Positions 1-7,967 of a stretch of DNA of 38,710 bases are shown here, one piece after another. Each line of letters begins with the position of its first letter. Positions within the stretch are counted from its first letter, which is position 1. This DNA comes from Clostridium sp. (GTDB lineage: Bacteria > Bacillota > Dethiobacteria > Dethiobacterales > Dethiobacteraceae), in contig JAGXRV010000015.1 in the NCBI GenBank assembly GCA_018335695.1, forward strand, positions 1 to 38,710, in the 5' to 3' direction. The translations under genes and the position numbers were made by a program. The notes beneath the pieces are model-generated. The model saw only the letters and a program-made list of their open reading frames with translations, had not been told where the DNA came from and did no database searches.

Positions 1-157
1 CTTGTTTATCTTTTGATTGTTTCAGCCAGTTCCTGATGGTCTGATCATTGACGCCAAAATCCTTCACAATCCTGGATACCGGCCTGTTCTCTTCCCGTAC
101 GAGTCTGATGATCTCCGTCTTAAAATCTTCATTGTAACGATTAGTATTCTTTTTCAT
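1..157 (-). CDS. IS3-type transposase OrfA, N-terminal part, runs off the left edge
   Basis: Reading the minus strand from an ATG at 157 gives 52 codons without a stop up to the window edge. The peptide starts MKKNTNRYNEDFKTEI and continues with a helix-turn-helix (VSRIVKDFGVNDQTIRNWLK), the DNA-binding N-terminus typical of IS3/IS911-type OrfA proteins. A strong GGGAGGCG ribosome binding site lies 5 bases before the ATG (plus-strand 163-170). OrfB would lie outside the window. The element's terminus is probably a little beyond 190, where coding-like sequence gives way to repeats, but I could not define the inverted repeat because the other end is not visible. Whether the element is intact cannot be judged. 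Confidence 0.8.
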   Translation of the reverse strand, partial: MKKNTNRYNEDFKTEIIRLVREENRPVSRIVKDFGVNDQTIRNWLKQSKDKQ

Positions 158-273
158 TTCAACGCCTCCCACAGCTTCATTTTATCCTAACTTAGCTGTG
201 TCCGGCAAATCGGGTATGGGTCTCACGTCCTTTATTCTTCCATAATTGCCTCTCTCTAATCATCCTTATCTTT

Positions 274-410
274 CCCTCTCCCTCTGGGAGAGGGTGAGGG
301 TGGCTGATTTCCATATTCCCCTCTCCCTCCGGGAGAGGGTGAGGGTGAGGGTGGCTGATTTCCATATTCCCCTCTCCCTCCGGGAGAGGGTTAGGGTGAG
401 GGTGGCTGAG
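274..410. repeat. Three copies of a 21-base palindromic repeat (CCCTCTCCC-N3-GGGAGAGGG)
   Basis: Perfect 9-bp inverted repeats with a 3-base loop sit at 274-294, 319-339 and 370-390, each followed by G/T-rich sequence such as GTGAGGGTGGCTGATTTCC. A fourth copy lies at 27774-27794 and a relaxed relative at 6417-6442. This is a dispersed intergenic hairpin family. Open frames across it (for example peptides rich in HPLPEGEG or LTLSRRERG) are by-products of the repeat and not genes. Its role is unknown; between genes it could act as a transcript-end hairpin. Confidence 0.85.
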
Positions 411-468
411 GGGAGCCAATGGCAGTTGAAGAAACTATGGAACTGCAACATCTAACAGGAGGCGGCAG

Positions 469-1695
469 ATGGATTGGCATAAGATTATTTTTCATCCGGG
501 AAATGAAGAGTTAAGAAGATTTATTGAGATTGGGGTAGTAGCAGTACGCCTGGGAATACCAGTGCATTTTCACGTGGAAGGCGTTCGAGGCACAGGCAAA
601 ACGACTATAATCAGAGCTGCTAAGAGCCGACTCCCTGCTATTACACGGGTGGCTGACTGTCTTTACAACTGTGATCCAATAAAGCCTCACTGTCCTGACC
701 ACCAAAAAATTAAGGAGTTTGCGCATGAAATAGTAGACACTCCGTTTTTGGAGGTTTCTCACTCAGCCAAAGTTGGGACCTTGGTAGGTAGCATAGACTT
801 GGAGCGGCTCACTTCATGCAAAAATCCCGCCGCCTCTTTGTTGCCCGGAACGATACCTAGGGCAAACCGTGGAATTATTTTTGTTGACGAGATCAATCGG
901 CTGGCAGACACATCGCCGGCTCTTGTCGATATACTGCTGGATGTGATGGGGACAAAGCCCGGTCGGGTACAGATTGAGGAAACCGGCTTGCCCACCGTAG
1001 AGATGCCAGTAAATACTTGCATCTGGGCAGCTTCAAACCCGGATGAAGAGCCCGGTCCCCTGCAGGAAATACGACGCCAACTATCCGATCGGTTTGATTT
1101 TGCAATCCGGATTGGACGCCCGGAGCAGGCGGAAACAGTGCGTGCCATTATCAGGGGAGAAATGCACACTGTTCTTGAAACAAAGAGAACGACAGAAATG
1201 CTGAATAATTTGCCTTCCGTAGCGCTAATAGAACCTGTTGATGAATTTATCAGTGAGCTTTATGTTCGCTTTCGCTTGGAGAGTATCCGCGGCGTGCAAG
1301 CTGTGCGCCTTGGCACCCAACTCCATGCGCTGAAACAAGGCAAAACAGTTGGTGATTTTACTGACATGGCTGCTGTCTTGCCTGCTGCGCTCAGGCATCG
1401 TCTTGAGGAGTCCCTTCTTTTAGAAATTAGTGAAGCAATGAAAGATGCCGCCTATAATCAGTATCGAAAAATTACAATACCCGCTAAACTCAAAGGGGAA
1501 ACAAAAGATGTTGTTTCTTACCGCTACCCTGCTCTTTGGCAGGGTCTTTGGCAACGGCTAACGAAAAAAAATGAGCTATCTGCCGTGAGTAGTGTTAACT
1601 TAAGCGGGTTGGCGGCACCTAAGCCGGAAAATCAGCATGCGGAAAAAAAAACGATACACGTCCGCAGTGTTCCGGAGGAGAGCGAGGGGCGCTAA
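469..1695 (+). CDS. MoxR/ChlI-like AAA+ ATPase (magnesium-chelatase-type), partner of the VWA protein
   Basis: This 408-residue protein has Walker A GVRGTGKT (38-45), Walker B IIFVDE (136-141), a sensor-1 Asn in AASNPDEE (about 190) and an arginine-finger region RRQLSDRF (202-209), the arrangement of AAA+ ATPases of the chelatase I subunit/MoxR clade. After Walker A it carries C64-x3-C68-x6-C75 in DCLYNCDPIKPHC, a Cys-rich insert seen in chelatase-like ATPases. The ATG has CAGGAGG 6 bases upstream. The next gene encodes a VWA-domain protein 17 bases downstream, the usual two-component arrangement in which the ATPase remodels a target bound by the VWA partner. No cobalt or magnesium chelatase large subunit is nearby, so the substrate is unknown; metal insertion is only one possibility. 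Confidence 0.8.
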   Translation: MDWHKIIFHPGNEELRRFIEIGVVAVRLGIPVHFHVEGVRGTGKTTIIRAAKSRLPAITRVADCLYNCDPIKPHCPDHQKIKEFAHEIVDTPFLEVSHSAKVGTLVGSIDLERLTSCKNPAASLLPGTIPRANRGIIFVDEINRLADTSPALVDILLDVMGTKPGRVQIEETGLPTVEMPVNTCIWAASNPDEEPGPLQEIRRQLSDRFDFAIRIGRPEQAETVRAIIRGEMHTVLETKRTTEMLNNLPSVALIEPVDEFISELYVRFRLESIRGVQAVRLGTQLHALKQGKTVGDFTDMAAVLPAALRHRLEESLLLEISEAMKDAAYNQYRKITIPAKLKGETKDVVSYRYPALWQGLWQRLTKKNELSAVSSVNLSGLAAPKPENQHAEKKTIHVRSVPEESEGR

Positions 1696-1712
1696 GTTCA
1701 AAAAAAAGTGCT

Positions 1713-2570
1713 GTGGATGCGGAATCGGCTCAGCTTGCAGGCACGATCTCTGAAAATGCCAATGTGGAACTGCAAACTGTGGAAAGGGAAATTCGCCGTC
1801 TGCAGAATTTGTATGCGGAAAAACTTTTCCAGCGATTTAACTATCGTTGTGTAAGGCACGGACAAAAAAGAACAGGTGAGTATTTTTCCCGGGAGGCGCA
1901 GGTGCGTTGCAGCGGTAAAAAGAATTCGCTTGCTGTGCCGGAAACGATGATTGCTGCAGCTTTGAGACGATTTGGCTGTAAGTCGGATCGCTTTGTTATC
2001 CCCCAAGATTTGCGTGTACTGGAGCCTGCCGCTGCCTCACCGCTTGAAATTTGCTTGTTGGTAGATACGAGCGGAAGTATGGATGGCAAACGGATTCGGG
2101 AGGTAAAAGAGCTTGCAGAGCATTTAGTGAGCCAAATGCATGAGCCGATCTCGCTGATAACTTTCCAGGAGGGCAATGTAGGCGTTAAGGTCCGCTCAAC
2201 CAGAAACAACTTGCTCTTCCGGCGCGAGCTGAATACCATTAACGCTGTTGGTCTCACTCCGCTAGGTGAGGGTATAAGGACTGCAGTTAATTACCTGGCA
2301 TCAAGAAGTGGCAGGAAACAGCTTGTTATTCTGATTACTGACGGACTGCCTACCTGGGCGCAAGGGGAAAAAGACCCGTATCAGGACGCACTGGAAGCAG
2401 CAGGCTATCTTAAAAGAAAGGGAATGCATTTAATTTGCATCGGGCTTGAACCGCATCGATCATTTTTGGAGAAACTGGCGGAGCGTTCGGAGGCGTCTCT
2501 TTATATTGTGGATGATTTAGACCATCGGGAAATGGTTGCCATTACTAAGCGGGAAAAATGCAGAATCTAG
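1713..2570 (+). CDS. VWA-domain protein (ChlD/BchD-like), partner of the upstream AAA ATPase
   Basis: The 285-residue product has a C-terminal von Willebrand A domain (about 110-285) with a complete MIDAS metal site: DTSGS (118-122), the Thr of LTPLG (182) and Asp210 in ITDG. The N-terminal 100 residues are basic and not recognised, with a possible coiled stretch at 20-40. Such proteins work with MoxR/ChlI-type ATPases by binding the target. The start is uncertain: GTG at 1713 is used because the frame has no ATG nearby and the best ribosome binding sites (GGAGGAG at 1674-1680, GAGGGG near 1684) lie 24 or more bases upstream. Translational coupling to the preceding stop at 1695 is likely. A rho-independent terminator follows. 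Confidence 0.75.
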   Translation: MDAESAQLAGTISENANVELQTVEREIRRLQNLYAEKLFQRFNYRCVRHGQKRTGEYFSREAQVRCSGKKNSLAVPETMIAAALRRFGCKSDRFVIPQDLRVLEPAAASPLEICLLVDTSGSMDGKRIREVKELAEHLVSQMHEPISLITFQEGNVGVKVRSTRNNLLFRRELNTINAVGLTPLGEGIRTAVNYLASRSGRKQLVILITDGLPTWAQGEKDPYQDALEAAGYLKRKGMHLICIGLEPHRSFLEKLAERSEASLYIVDDLDHREMVAITKREKCRI

Positions 2571-2592
2571 GCAAAAAACAGTTAAATTATTT

Positions 2593-2617
2593 GGCAGCAG
2601 GCGTCTGCCTTTTTTTT
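2593..2617 (+). terminator. Rho-independent terminator after the MoxR/VWA pair
   Basis: GGCAG (2593-2597) and CTGCC (2605-2609) form a 5-bp stem closing a 7-base loop, followed by eight T residues (2610-2617). It ends the two-gene operon before the rimO promoter. Confidence 0.75.
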
Positions 2618-2683
2618 CGTGTGTCCAAAATTTTTCTTAACTGAGCACTTTTAAATCTTTGCAGACTGCCCGTAGCGTTTTTC

Positions 2684-2712
2684 TTGTGTGATAAATAGAT
2701 GGGATGTATAAT
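2684..2712 (+). promoter_or_regulatory. Probable SigA promoter of rimO
   Basis: A perfect TATAAT (2707-2712) preceded by TG at 2705 gives a strong -10. A weak -35 (TTGTGT, 2684-2689) lies 17 bases upstream. The transcript would start about 13 bases before the rimO ATG. Confidence 0.6.
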
Positions 2713-2732
2713 GAAACGCAGGGGGTCAGAAG

Positions 2733-4064
2733 ATGAAAAATATTCGTGTTGCTCTCGTTTCTTTAGGTTGTGCTAAAAATTTAGTTGACAGCGAGATTAT
2801 GCTTTCTCATTTGCAAGCAGAAGACTTTATTCTGGTGGCAAAACCAGAAGATGCAGATGCAATTATTGTGAATACTTGCGGCTTTATTGATACCGCCAAA
2901 GAGGAGTCTATCGAAAAAATTCTGGAAATGGCCAGCTTTAAGCAGAAAGACTGTCGCGTATTGCTTGCTGCCGGGTGCTTGGCGCAGCGTTTTGGCGTCG
3001 AGCTTTTGGCTGAAATTACAGAACTTGACGGCATTTTTGGCATAAACGATGTTTATGGTGCTGCAGAAGCGATTCGGCGTGGCTTTGCGGGTGAAAGACC
3101 GGTTCTGCTGCAAGGGGAATACCGACCGCCGGAAGATGCCTCCCGCCTGCTTGCCACACCTTCACATACTGCTTATCTAAAAATAGCTGAAGGCTGTAAT
3201 AACAATTGTACTTATTGTGCAATTCCTGTCATTCGCGGTCCTTACCGCAGCAGGGACTGTCAAGTCATAGTTGCTGAAGCAAAAAAACTGGCGGCAGGCG
3301 GCGTGAAGGAAATCAATTTGATTGCTCAGGATATAACATTGTTCGGATTGGAGAGAAGCGGACAATTGGAATTACCGGCGCTTCTTCAGCAATTGTCGGC
3401 AATTCCGGGATTGCACTGGATTCGCTTGCTTTATGCCTATCCTGAACGAATAAGTCAGCAGATTATTGAGTCTGTGGCAAGATTAGATAAAGTATGTAAC
3501 TATTTGGACTTGCCATTTCAACACGGTTCTGATCGGATTCTTCGCCGTATGGGCAGAAAAACGACAGTCAAAAAAAACATGATGCTGCTTAATTCTTTGC
3601 GTGAGCAAATCCCCGGGATTACATTGCGCTCGTCCTTTATTGTGGGCTTCCCTGGAGAAGAGGAGGCTGATTTTCAGGCGCTGTTAGATTTTTTGCAGGA
3701 AGCGAGACTGGAAAGGGTAGGTTTTTTTGCTTATTCCCGTGAAGTCGGAACGCCTGCCGCCCGTTTTCATAATCAGGTGTCCGATGAACTAAAAGAGGAG
3801 AGAGTAGCAAGAGCGGTCTCACTCCAGAGCAGAATAATGGCGGAGAAACAAAAATTACTTGTCGGCCAAACGGTGCAGGCGATGATTGACGGTCGTTCCG
3901 CTCAAGATAAGGGACTGCTTTTAGCGCGCTCGTCCATGCAGGCGCCTGAAGTTGACGGATATATTCGCATCCGGGACAATAATGCAAAAAACGGCGAATT
4001 AGTGCGTGTTGAAATCACCGGGTTTGAAGGCTGCGACCAGTTAGGGAAAATATTAATAAGTTAA
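2733..4064 (+). CDS. rimO: Ribosomal protein S12 methylthiotransferase RimO
   Basis: This 443-residue radical-SAM enzyme adds a methylthio group to a conserved aspartate of ribosomal protein S12. Domains in order: an N-terminal UPF0004/MTTase domain with the three cluster cysteines C13 (SLGCAKN), C49 (VNTCGF) and C82 (AAGCLAQR); a radical-SAM domain with C155-x3-C159-x2-C162 (GCNNNCTYCAIP); and a C-terminal TRAM domain (about 380-443). The SLGCAKNLVDSE start and the GCNNNCTYCAIPxIRG signature separate RimO from the tRNA enzyme MiaB. The length is normal. The ATG lies 5 bases after GGGGGTC, a modest ribosome binding site. It appears to be transcribed alone from its own promoter. Confidence 0.95.
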   Translation: MKNIRVALVSLGCAKNLVDSEIMLSHLQAEDFILVAKPEDADAIIVNTCGFIDTAKEESIEKILEMASFKQKDCRVLLAAGCLAQRFGVELLAEITELDGIFGINDVYGAAEAIRRGFAGERPVLLQGEYRPPEDASRLLATPSHTAYLKIAEGCNNNCTYCAIPVIRGPYRSRDCQVIVAEAKKLAAGGVKEINLIAQDITLFGLERSGQLELPALLQQLSAIPGLHWIRLLYAYPERISQQIIESVARLDKVCNYLDLPFQHGSDRILRRMGRKTTVKKNMMLLNSLREQIPGITLRSSFIVGFPGEEEADFQALLDFLQEARLERVGFFAYSREVGTPAARFHNQVSDELKEERVARAVSLQSRIMAEKQKLLVGQTVQAMIDGRSAQDKGLLLARSSMQAPEVDGYIRIRDNNAKNGELVRVEITGFEGCDQLGKILIS

Positions 4065-4116
4065 GCCAGATCACTTTTTTGAATCCCATTTTTTCCTGTA
4101 GAAAGGGAGCTTTTCC

Positions 4117-4127
4117 TGTGTTATAAT
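4117..4127 (+). promoter_or_regulatory. Candidate -10 element upstream of the small protein/FtsH-like pair
   Basis: A perfect TATAAT (4122-4127) has TGTG just upstream. I see no good -35 at 16-18 bases. It lies about 48 bases before the ATG at 4175, a sensible place for the operon promoter. Confidence 0.4.
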
Positions 4128-4174
4128 AAACCAAGAAATTATGTAAACTGTCGGAGCATTAAAGGGGCGATTTG

Positions 4175-4708
4175 ATGAAAGGCTTCAAATGGCATGTTGC
4201 CGTTTTAGCTTTTGTGCTGACATTGGCAATGGCGGTGGGAGTGACTTACCTGCGTCAGCGGCAGTTAGTTAATGAACCTCTGCTTAAACGACTTTCTGAA
4301 CTGGAGCCGGTAAAAAGCGTGGAGCTAGAGCAGGAGAGCGACAGCCAGACAGTTTATGTGACTTTAGATTATGTGGAGGATTTGTCAGTAGTTTATCGTG
4401 AATTACATGAGGAAATTGGCCGGCTTTTGGGCCAGGGGCGTTACCGTTTGGTAATCCAAGACGAGCGCAACGAGGCACTGGAAGCCGCTTTTTTTGCTGT
4501 CCACTTGGCGCTTTACGAAGGAGAACAACGGGGCAACTTTACGGAAATGGCAGGATTGGTGTCAGCTATTTTTCAAGGGATGGGAATTGATGATTACAAG
4601 CTGATTGTGGACCGGGAAAACATTTTTCTGCAGATTCGAGAAGAAAATGCTCATCTGTTCACAATCATTAAGCGGGAAAGAGGCGGAAAGGAAGTCGAGT
4701 TGCCATGA
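4175..4708 (+). CDS. Small membrane-anchored protein coupled to an FtsH-like protease
   Basis: The product (177 residues) is not recognised. A hydrophobic segment at about 7-24 after KGFKWH looks like an uncleaved signal anchor, leaving roughly 150 mostly charged residues, probably outside the membrane. The ATG at 4175 is preferred over an adjacent TTG (4172) because AAAGGGG lies 7 bases upstream of it. Its last codons overlap the FtsH-like gene (ATGA at 4705-4708), so the two are translationally coupled and probably made in fixed ratio. An extracytoplasmic adaptor or regulator of the protease is plausible, since the downstream protein lacks the usual FtsH external domain; this is inference from context only. 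Confidence 0.7.
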   Translation: MKGFKWHVAVLAFVLTLAMAVGVTYLRQRQLVNEPLLKRLSELEPVKSVELEQESDSQTVYVTLDYVEDLSVVYRELHEEIGRLLGQGRYRLVIQDERNEALEAAFFAVHLALYEGEQRGNFTEMAGLVSAIFQGMGIDDYKLIVDRENIFLQIREENAHLFTIIKRERGGKEVELP

Positions 4709-6192
4709 TACGTGAATTTGTTGCAGGCAGTGTGTCGGCCATCTTGGTGGCCTTAATCTGGCATAGAGTAAATGTGTTGCCCGCAGTCTTTTTTGCCGGT
4801 TTATTTGCCGCGCTCTATCATTTTGTCGGCGACCGGGGCGTGAAGAAAAACTTTGCTGTGGTAGATGCGGAAAAGAGTGCCGGTCTTTTGAAGTTCGAAG
4901 AAATCGGCGGTCAGCAAACAGCAAAAAAAGAATTATTGGAAGCTCTGGATTTTATCCGGCATCCGGAGCGTGTGGCCATGATGGGGATTCGCCCTTTAAA
5001 AGGAATTCTTTTAGTCGGTCCGCCCGGCACCGGCAAAACATTGTTGGCAAAAGCGGCGGCTGCCTATACAGAATCGGTTTTTTTAGCGGCCAGCGGCTCT
5101 GAATTTATTGAAATGTACGCCGGGGTCGGTGCTCAGCGTGTTCGTCAGATTTTTAACAAAGCGCGTGGTGCTGCCTTAAAGGAGAAGAAAAACAGTGCTA
5201 TTATTTTTATTGATGAAATAGAAATTCTTGGCGGTAAGCGGGGATCCCATACTTCACATCATGAGTACGACCAAACATTAAATCAGTTGCTTGTGGAAAT
5301 GGATGGACTTACTGTGGATGATAGGGTAAGGACACTTTTAATCGGTGCGACTAACCGTGCTGATTTGTTGGATAGTGCGCTGACAAGACCTGGCCGTATT
5401 GACCGGATTGTGCAGGTTGATTTGCCCGACTTGGAGGCCAGAAAAGAAATTCTTAGACTTCATGCCGGCAACAAACCGTTGGATGAAGTGGATCTGGTCT
5501 CGGTTGCCAAAGAGACTTTTGGCTTCTCGGGAGCGCAATTAGAAAGTGTGGCTAATGAAGCTGCTATTTTGGCAATGCGTGAACAAATGCAAAAGATTCA
5601 GCACAGACATTTTATCGAGGCGATTGATAAAGTTATTTTGGGGGAGAAGCTGGAGTGCAGGCCAGACAAAGATGATCTTTGGCGCGTTGCCGTCCATGAA
5701 ATCGGCCATGCTTTAGCAAGTGAGTTATGGCGACCCGGCTCTGTTTCCACAATCACCACCACTCCCCGGGGGAAAGCATTAGGTTATATGCGGCAAAGTC
5801 CGGAAAGGGACAGTTACCTCTATACTCAGGAATACTTGGAAGGACAGATTGCCATAATGGTTGCCGGTGCAGCCGCTGAAGAAATAGTGCTTGGCAACCG
5901 CTCCACCGGTTCAGCCAATGATTTTCAGCAGGCGGTGGAAGCGTCTAAGCGGATCGTGGCAGCCGGCATGTCTTCTTTGGGTGTGGTTTCAGTAGATGAT
6001 CTTCCCGCCAGTCTGTTGCACAAAGTGATTCAGCAAATTATTGCCGACCAGCAAGAGAATGTCAAACAGCAGTTAAGCCTGAAGCGGGAATTGCTTGTAG
6101 CACTGGCGGAGGTTCTGTTTTCAGAGGAAAAAGTGACTGGGGATTTTTTGCGCTGTCAGCTTTTCGGAGAAGCAAAAAAAAATATTGCCTAG
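4705..6192 (+). CDS. FtsH-like membrane AAA+ zinc metalloprotease (paralogue with short N-terminus)
   Basis: This 495-residue protein has two hydrophobic segments (about 5-20 and 24-41) with almost no loop between them, an AAA domain and an M41 peptidase domain. Visible motifs are Walker A GPPGTGKT (105-112), Walker B IIFIDE (166-171), a second region of homology with arginine fingers (TNRADLL to RPGRIDR, about 217-234), zinc site HEIGH (331-335) and a candidate third ligand Asp406 in SANDF. Housekeeping FtsH proteins are usually 600 or more residues and have a roughly 75-residue external domain between the two membrane segments; that domain is missing here and the C-terminus is short. All catalytic residues are kept, so it should be active. 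The overlap with the preceding gene suggests a dedicated partner. A terminator follows at 6233. Confidence 0.88.
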   Translation: MIREFVAGSVSAILVALIWHRVNVLPAVFFAGLFAALYHFVGDRGVKKNFAVVDAEKSAGLLKFEEIGGQQTAKKELLEALDFIRHPERVAMMGIRPLKGILLVGPPGTGKTLLAKAAAAYTESVFLAASGSEFIEMYAGVGAQRVRQIFNKARGAALKEKKNSAIIFIDEIEILGGKRGSHTSHHEYDQTLNQLLVEMDGLTVDDRVRTLLIGATNRADLLDSALTRPGRIDRIVQVDLPDLEARKEILRLHAGNKPLDEVDLVSVAKETFGFSGAQLESVANEAAILAMREQMQKIQHRHFIEAIDKVILGEKLECRPDKDDLWRVAVHEIGHALASELWRPGSVSTITTTPRGKALGYMRQSPERDSYLYTQEYLEGQIAIMVAGAAAEEIVLGNRSTGSANDFQQAVEASKRIVAAGMSSLGVVSVDDLPASLLHKVIQQIIADQQENVKQQLSLKRELLVALAEVLFSEEKVTGDFLRCQLFGEAKKNIA

Positions 6193-6232
6193 CTTAGGCA
6201 ACAAAATTGGGCGGCAAGCAGACTGCGCCGCA

Positions 6233-6266
6233 AGATGTCTCAAGGTAACTTTTGAGGCATCTTTTT
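6233..6266 (+). terminator. Rho-independent terminator of the FtsH-like operon
   Basis: An 11-bp stem (AGATGTCTCAA at 6233-6243 against TTGAGGCATCT at 6252-6262, one G-T wobble) is followed by a run of T. It lies 41 bases after the stop codon. Confidence 0.9.
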
Positions 6267-6305
6267 GTTTGAGTGATTCAGCCTTGCCCGGCTGCTTTGC
6301 TCGCT

Positions 6306-6425
6306 TTAGCTTTCAGGTGTAGGCTGCGTATAGAACCCTTTCCACTTAGCTTTCAGGTGTAGGCTGCGTATAGAACCCTTTCCACTTAGCTTTCAGGTGT
6401 AGGCTGCGTACAGAACCCTCTCCAC
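6306..6425. repeat. Three tandem copies of a 40-bp repeat
   Basis: Units at 6306-6345, 6346-6385 and 6386-6425 begin TTAGCTTTCAGGTGTAGGCT and end CCAC. The first two are identical and the third differs at two positions. The third runs into a relaxed copy of the CCCTCTCC/GGAGAGGG hairpin family (6417-6442). No convincing gene lies between 6193 and 6814. Confidence 0.9.
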
Positions 6426-6442
6426 CCTTTGGGGGGAGAGGG
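6417..6442. repeat. Relaxed copy of the CCCTCTCC hairpin repeat
   Basis: CCCTCTCC (6417-6424) pairs with GGAGAGGG (6435-6442) around a loop of about 10 bases, then AGGGTGAGGGGG. It belongs with the copies at 274-390 and 27774. Confidence 0.6.
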
Positions 6443-6565
6443 CTAGGGTGAGGGGGAGGAAAGCTTTTCTTTTTAATGATTGAAACTTGACCAGCTGCTT
6501 CGCTCGCAAATTTTCGCAGGGTGTAACGAGATGCTGCGGCAATCAGTGATACTGCGCTCAAAATT

Positions 6566-6605
6566 CCCCTCCCTTGGAGGGGTGGTGCGCAGCACCGGGG
6601 TGGTT
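6566..6605. repeat. Dispersed 40-bp repeat (CCCCTCC..GGAGGGG + GGTGCGCAGCACC)
   Basis: Two adjacent palindromes, CCCCTCCCTTGGAGGGG followed by GGTGCGCAGCACC and GGGGTGGTT. Close relatives sit at 35156-35232 and, inverted, inside the 95-bp repeats at 35295-35626. Nearby CAGCTGCTTCGCTCGCA (about 6491) also recurs near 35080, so the two islands share several repeat modules. Confidence 0.8.
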
Positions 6606-6634
6606 CTTAAAAGCGCTCAGGCTCCTCTCGCACC

Positions 6635-6732
6635 AAAACTCATCCACAAGAACCGTCCCCGCGGTTGGTCCCCGCGGTTGAAAACTCATCCACAAGAACC
6701 GTCCCTGTGGTTGAGAACCGTCCCTGTGGTTG
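6635..6732. repeat. Tandem repeat with AACCGTCCC..GGTT modules
   Basis: A 33-base unit beginning AAAACTCATCCACAAGAACC occurs at 6635-6667 and 6681-6713. Each is followed by a shortened copy of its last part (6668-6680 and 6714-6732), giving four GTCCC(C/T)G(C/T)GGTTG cores. These are intergenic and non-coding. Confidence 0.85.
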
Positions 6733-6814
6733 CTTTATATTTTTACTGTCTAGTCAGTGGTTTTGTGGGGTAAATTATGGTATGGTAAAGTTACAGTTAC
6801 AGGGGGTGTGAATT

Positions 6815-7393
6815 TTGAGCAAGGAAACTTTGGACTGCCGTGGGTTAACATGTCCCCAACCGGTGGTTGAAACAAAAAAGAAATTAGCCTTAATGCCGTA
6901 TGGGGTGCTGAAAGTGCTGGTAGACAACGATGTGGCAAAGGAAAATTTGATTAAGCTTGCAGGCAGCCTGCAGATGGAGGTGATGGCCTCTGAGGAAGAC
7001 GGTTTGTTTACTGTTACACTGTTAAAAGAAGTGAGAGAGGCTGCTGCAAAGGAGGATACGGGAAATAATGTGCTGCTGATTACTGCCGATACATTTGGCC
7101 GCGGCAACGATGAGTTGGGCGCGTTGCTTACTCAGTCGTTCTTTTATGCTTTGGCCGAAAGTGATAAGCCTTTGACGGCAGTATATCTGGTAAACAGCGG
7201 AGTAAAGCTAGCATGTGACGGCTCTGCGGTGTTGGACAGCCTTGGCAAGCTGGAGGAGCTGGGGGTAAGCGTTTATTCTTGCGGTCTCTGTCTTGATTTT
7301 TATCAACTCAAAAATAATTTACGTGTAGGCGGAGTTACAAACATGTATGCCATCGTTGAGGCTCTGGTAAAGTCGCGGGCAGTGATTTTATAA
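6815..7393 (+). CDS. yedF: YedF: TusA-like plus DsrE-like fusion, selenium-metabolism-associated
   Basis: The product has 192 residues in two domains. Residues 1-75 are a TusA/SirA-like sulfur-carrier domain with the CPxP signature at C13 (DCRGLTCPQPVV). Residues about 84-192 are a DsrE/DsrF-like domain with the CGLCLDFYQL motif and a VGGVTNMY segment. This fusion matches the YedF family, often found with selenium genes, whose exact reaction is not settled. The start is TTG at 6815, six bases after AGGGGGTG; GTG codons just upstream overlap that ribosome binding site. No selenium gene (selD, selA, selB) is in the window, so the assignment is by family only. Confidence 0.85.
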   Translation: MSKETLDCRGLTCPQPVVETKKKLALMPYGVLKVLVDNDVAKENLIKLAGSLQMEVMASEEDGLFTVTLLKEVREAAAKEDTGNNVLLITADTFGRGNDELGALLTQSFFYALAESDKPLTAVYLVNSGVKLACDGSAVLDSLGKLEELGVSVYSCGLCLDFYQLKNNLRVGGVTNMYAIVEALVKSRAVIL

Positions 7394-7460
7394 GACGAGA
7401 AGGAATTGTCCGGCGGTTGGCGAATATATGTTTGTAGTCACCATAGAGGGGTGAATTTGC

Positions 7461-7967
7461 TTGCGCATCATCGGGATAGATCCGGGTATTGCCACAACAG
7501 GCTATGGACTCGTGGAAAGCGACGGTCAAAAAAGTATCATGCTTGCTTTTGGTTGTGTGGCTACGTCTCCTGACATTGCTACGCCGGAACGGCTGGAAAT
7601 TGTCTACCAAGGGTTAACAGAAGTAGTGGAGAAATATCGGCCAAATGTTATGGCGGTAGAAAAATTGTTTTTTGCGAAAAATTGTAAGAGCGTGATGCAG
7701 GTGGGTGAAGCCCGCGGCGTGGCTTTGCTTGTCGGCCGACTGGCAAAGCTGTCTGTTTTTGAGTATACGCCGTTGCAGATTAAGCAGGCTGTGGTAGGAT
7801 ATGGCAGAGCGGAAAAATCACAGGTGCAACAAATGGTTAAAGTGCTTCTGGGATTGACAAGGATTCCCAGGCCTGACGATGCCGCAGATGCTTTGGCAGT
7901 CGCTCTTTGTCATGCCCACACAGGTGCAAACTCGGCAACAGTCTGCCGGAGGGGCAGCTATGTTTAA
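7461..7967 (+). CDS. ruvC: Holliday junction resolvase RuvC
   Basis: This 168-residue endonuclease cleaves Holliday junctions during recombination repair. It starts MRIIGIDPGIATTGYG and keeps the acidic catalytic set D7, E67 (VMAVEKLFF), D140 and D143 (PDDAADALA). VGYGRAEKSQVQQMV is also typical of the family. The start is TTG at 7461, nine bases after AGAGGGG. The 3' end overlaps ruvA by 8 bases, and ruvB follows 10 bases after ruvA, giving the usual ruvCAB operon. Confidence 0.95.
   Translation: MRIIGIDPGIATTGYGLVESDGQKSIMLAFGCVATSPDIATPERLEIVYQGLTEVVEKYRPNVMAVEKLFFAKNCKSVMQVGEARGVALLVGRLAKLSVFEYTPLQIKQAVVGYGRAEKSQVQQMVKVLLGLTRIPRPDDAADALAVALCHAHTGANSATVCRRGSYV

Noticed and set aside
192-455. 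Open frames on both strands across 192-455 (peptides rich in PLPEGEG or LSRRERG)
   Set aside because: They are produced by the palindromic repeat and have no ribosome binding site or conserved domain.
759-1169. Minus-strand frame of 136 codons inside the AAA ATPase gene
   Set aside because: It is the shadow of a gene with clear motifs and has no ribosome binding site or known domain.
6480-6773. 97-codon plus-strand frame in the 6.5-6.8 kb repeat island
   Set aside because: It runs through three different repeat families and reads as repeat-derived peptide; no credible start signal.
7879-7959. Longer ruvA start inside ruvC
   Set aside because: The ATG at 7960 has a strong ribosome binding site and gives the normal RuvA N-terminus.
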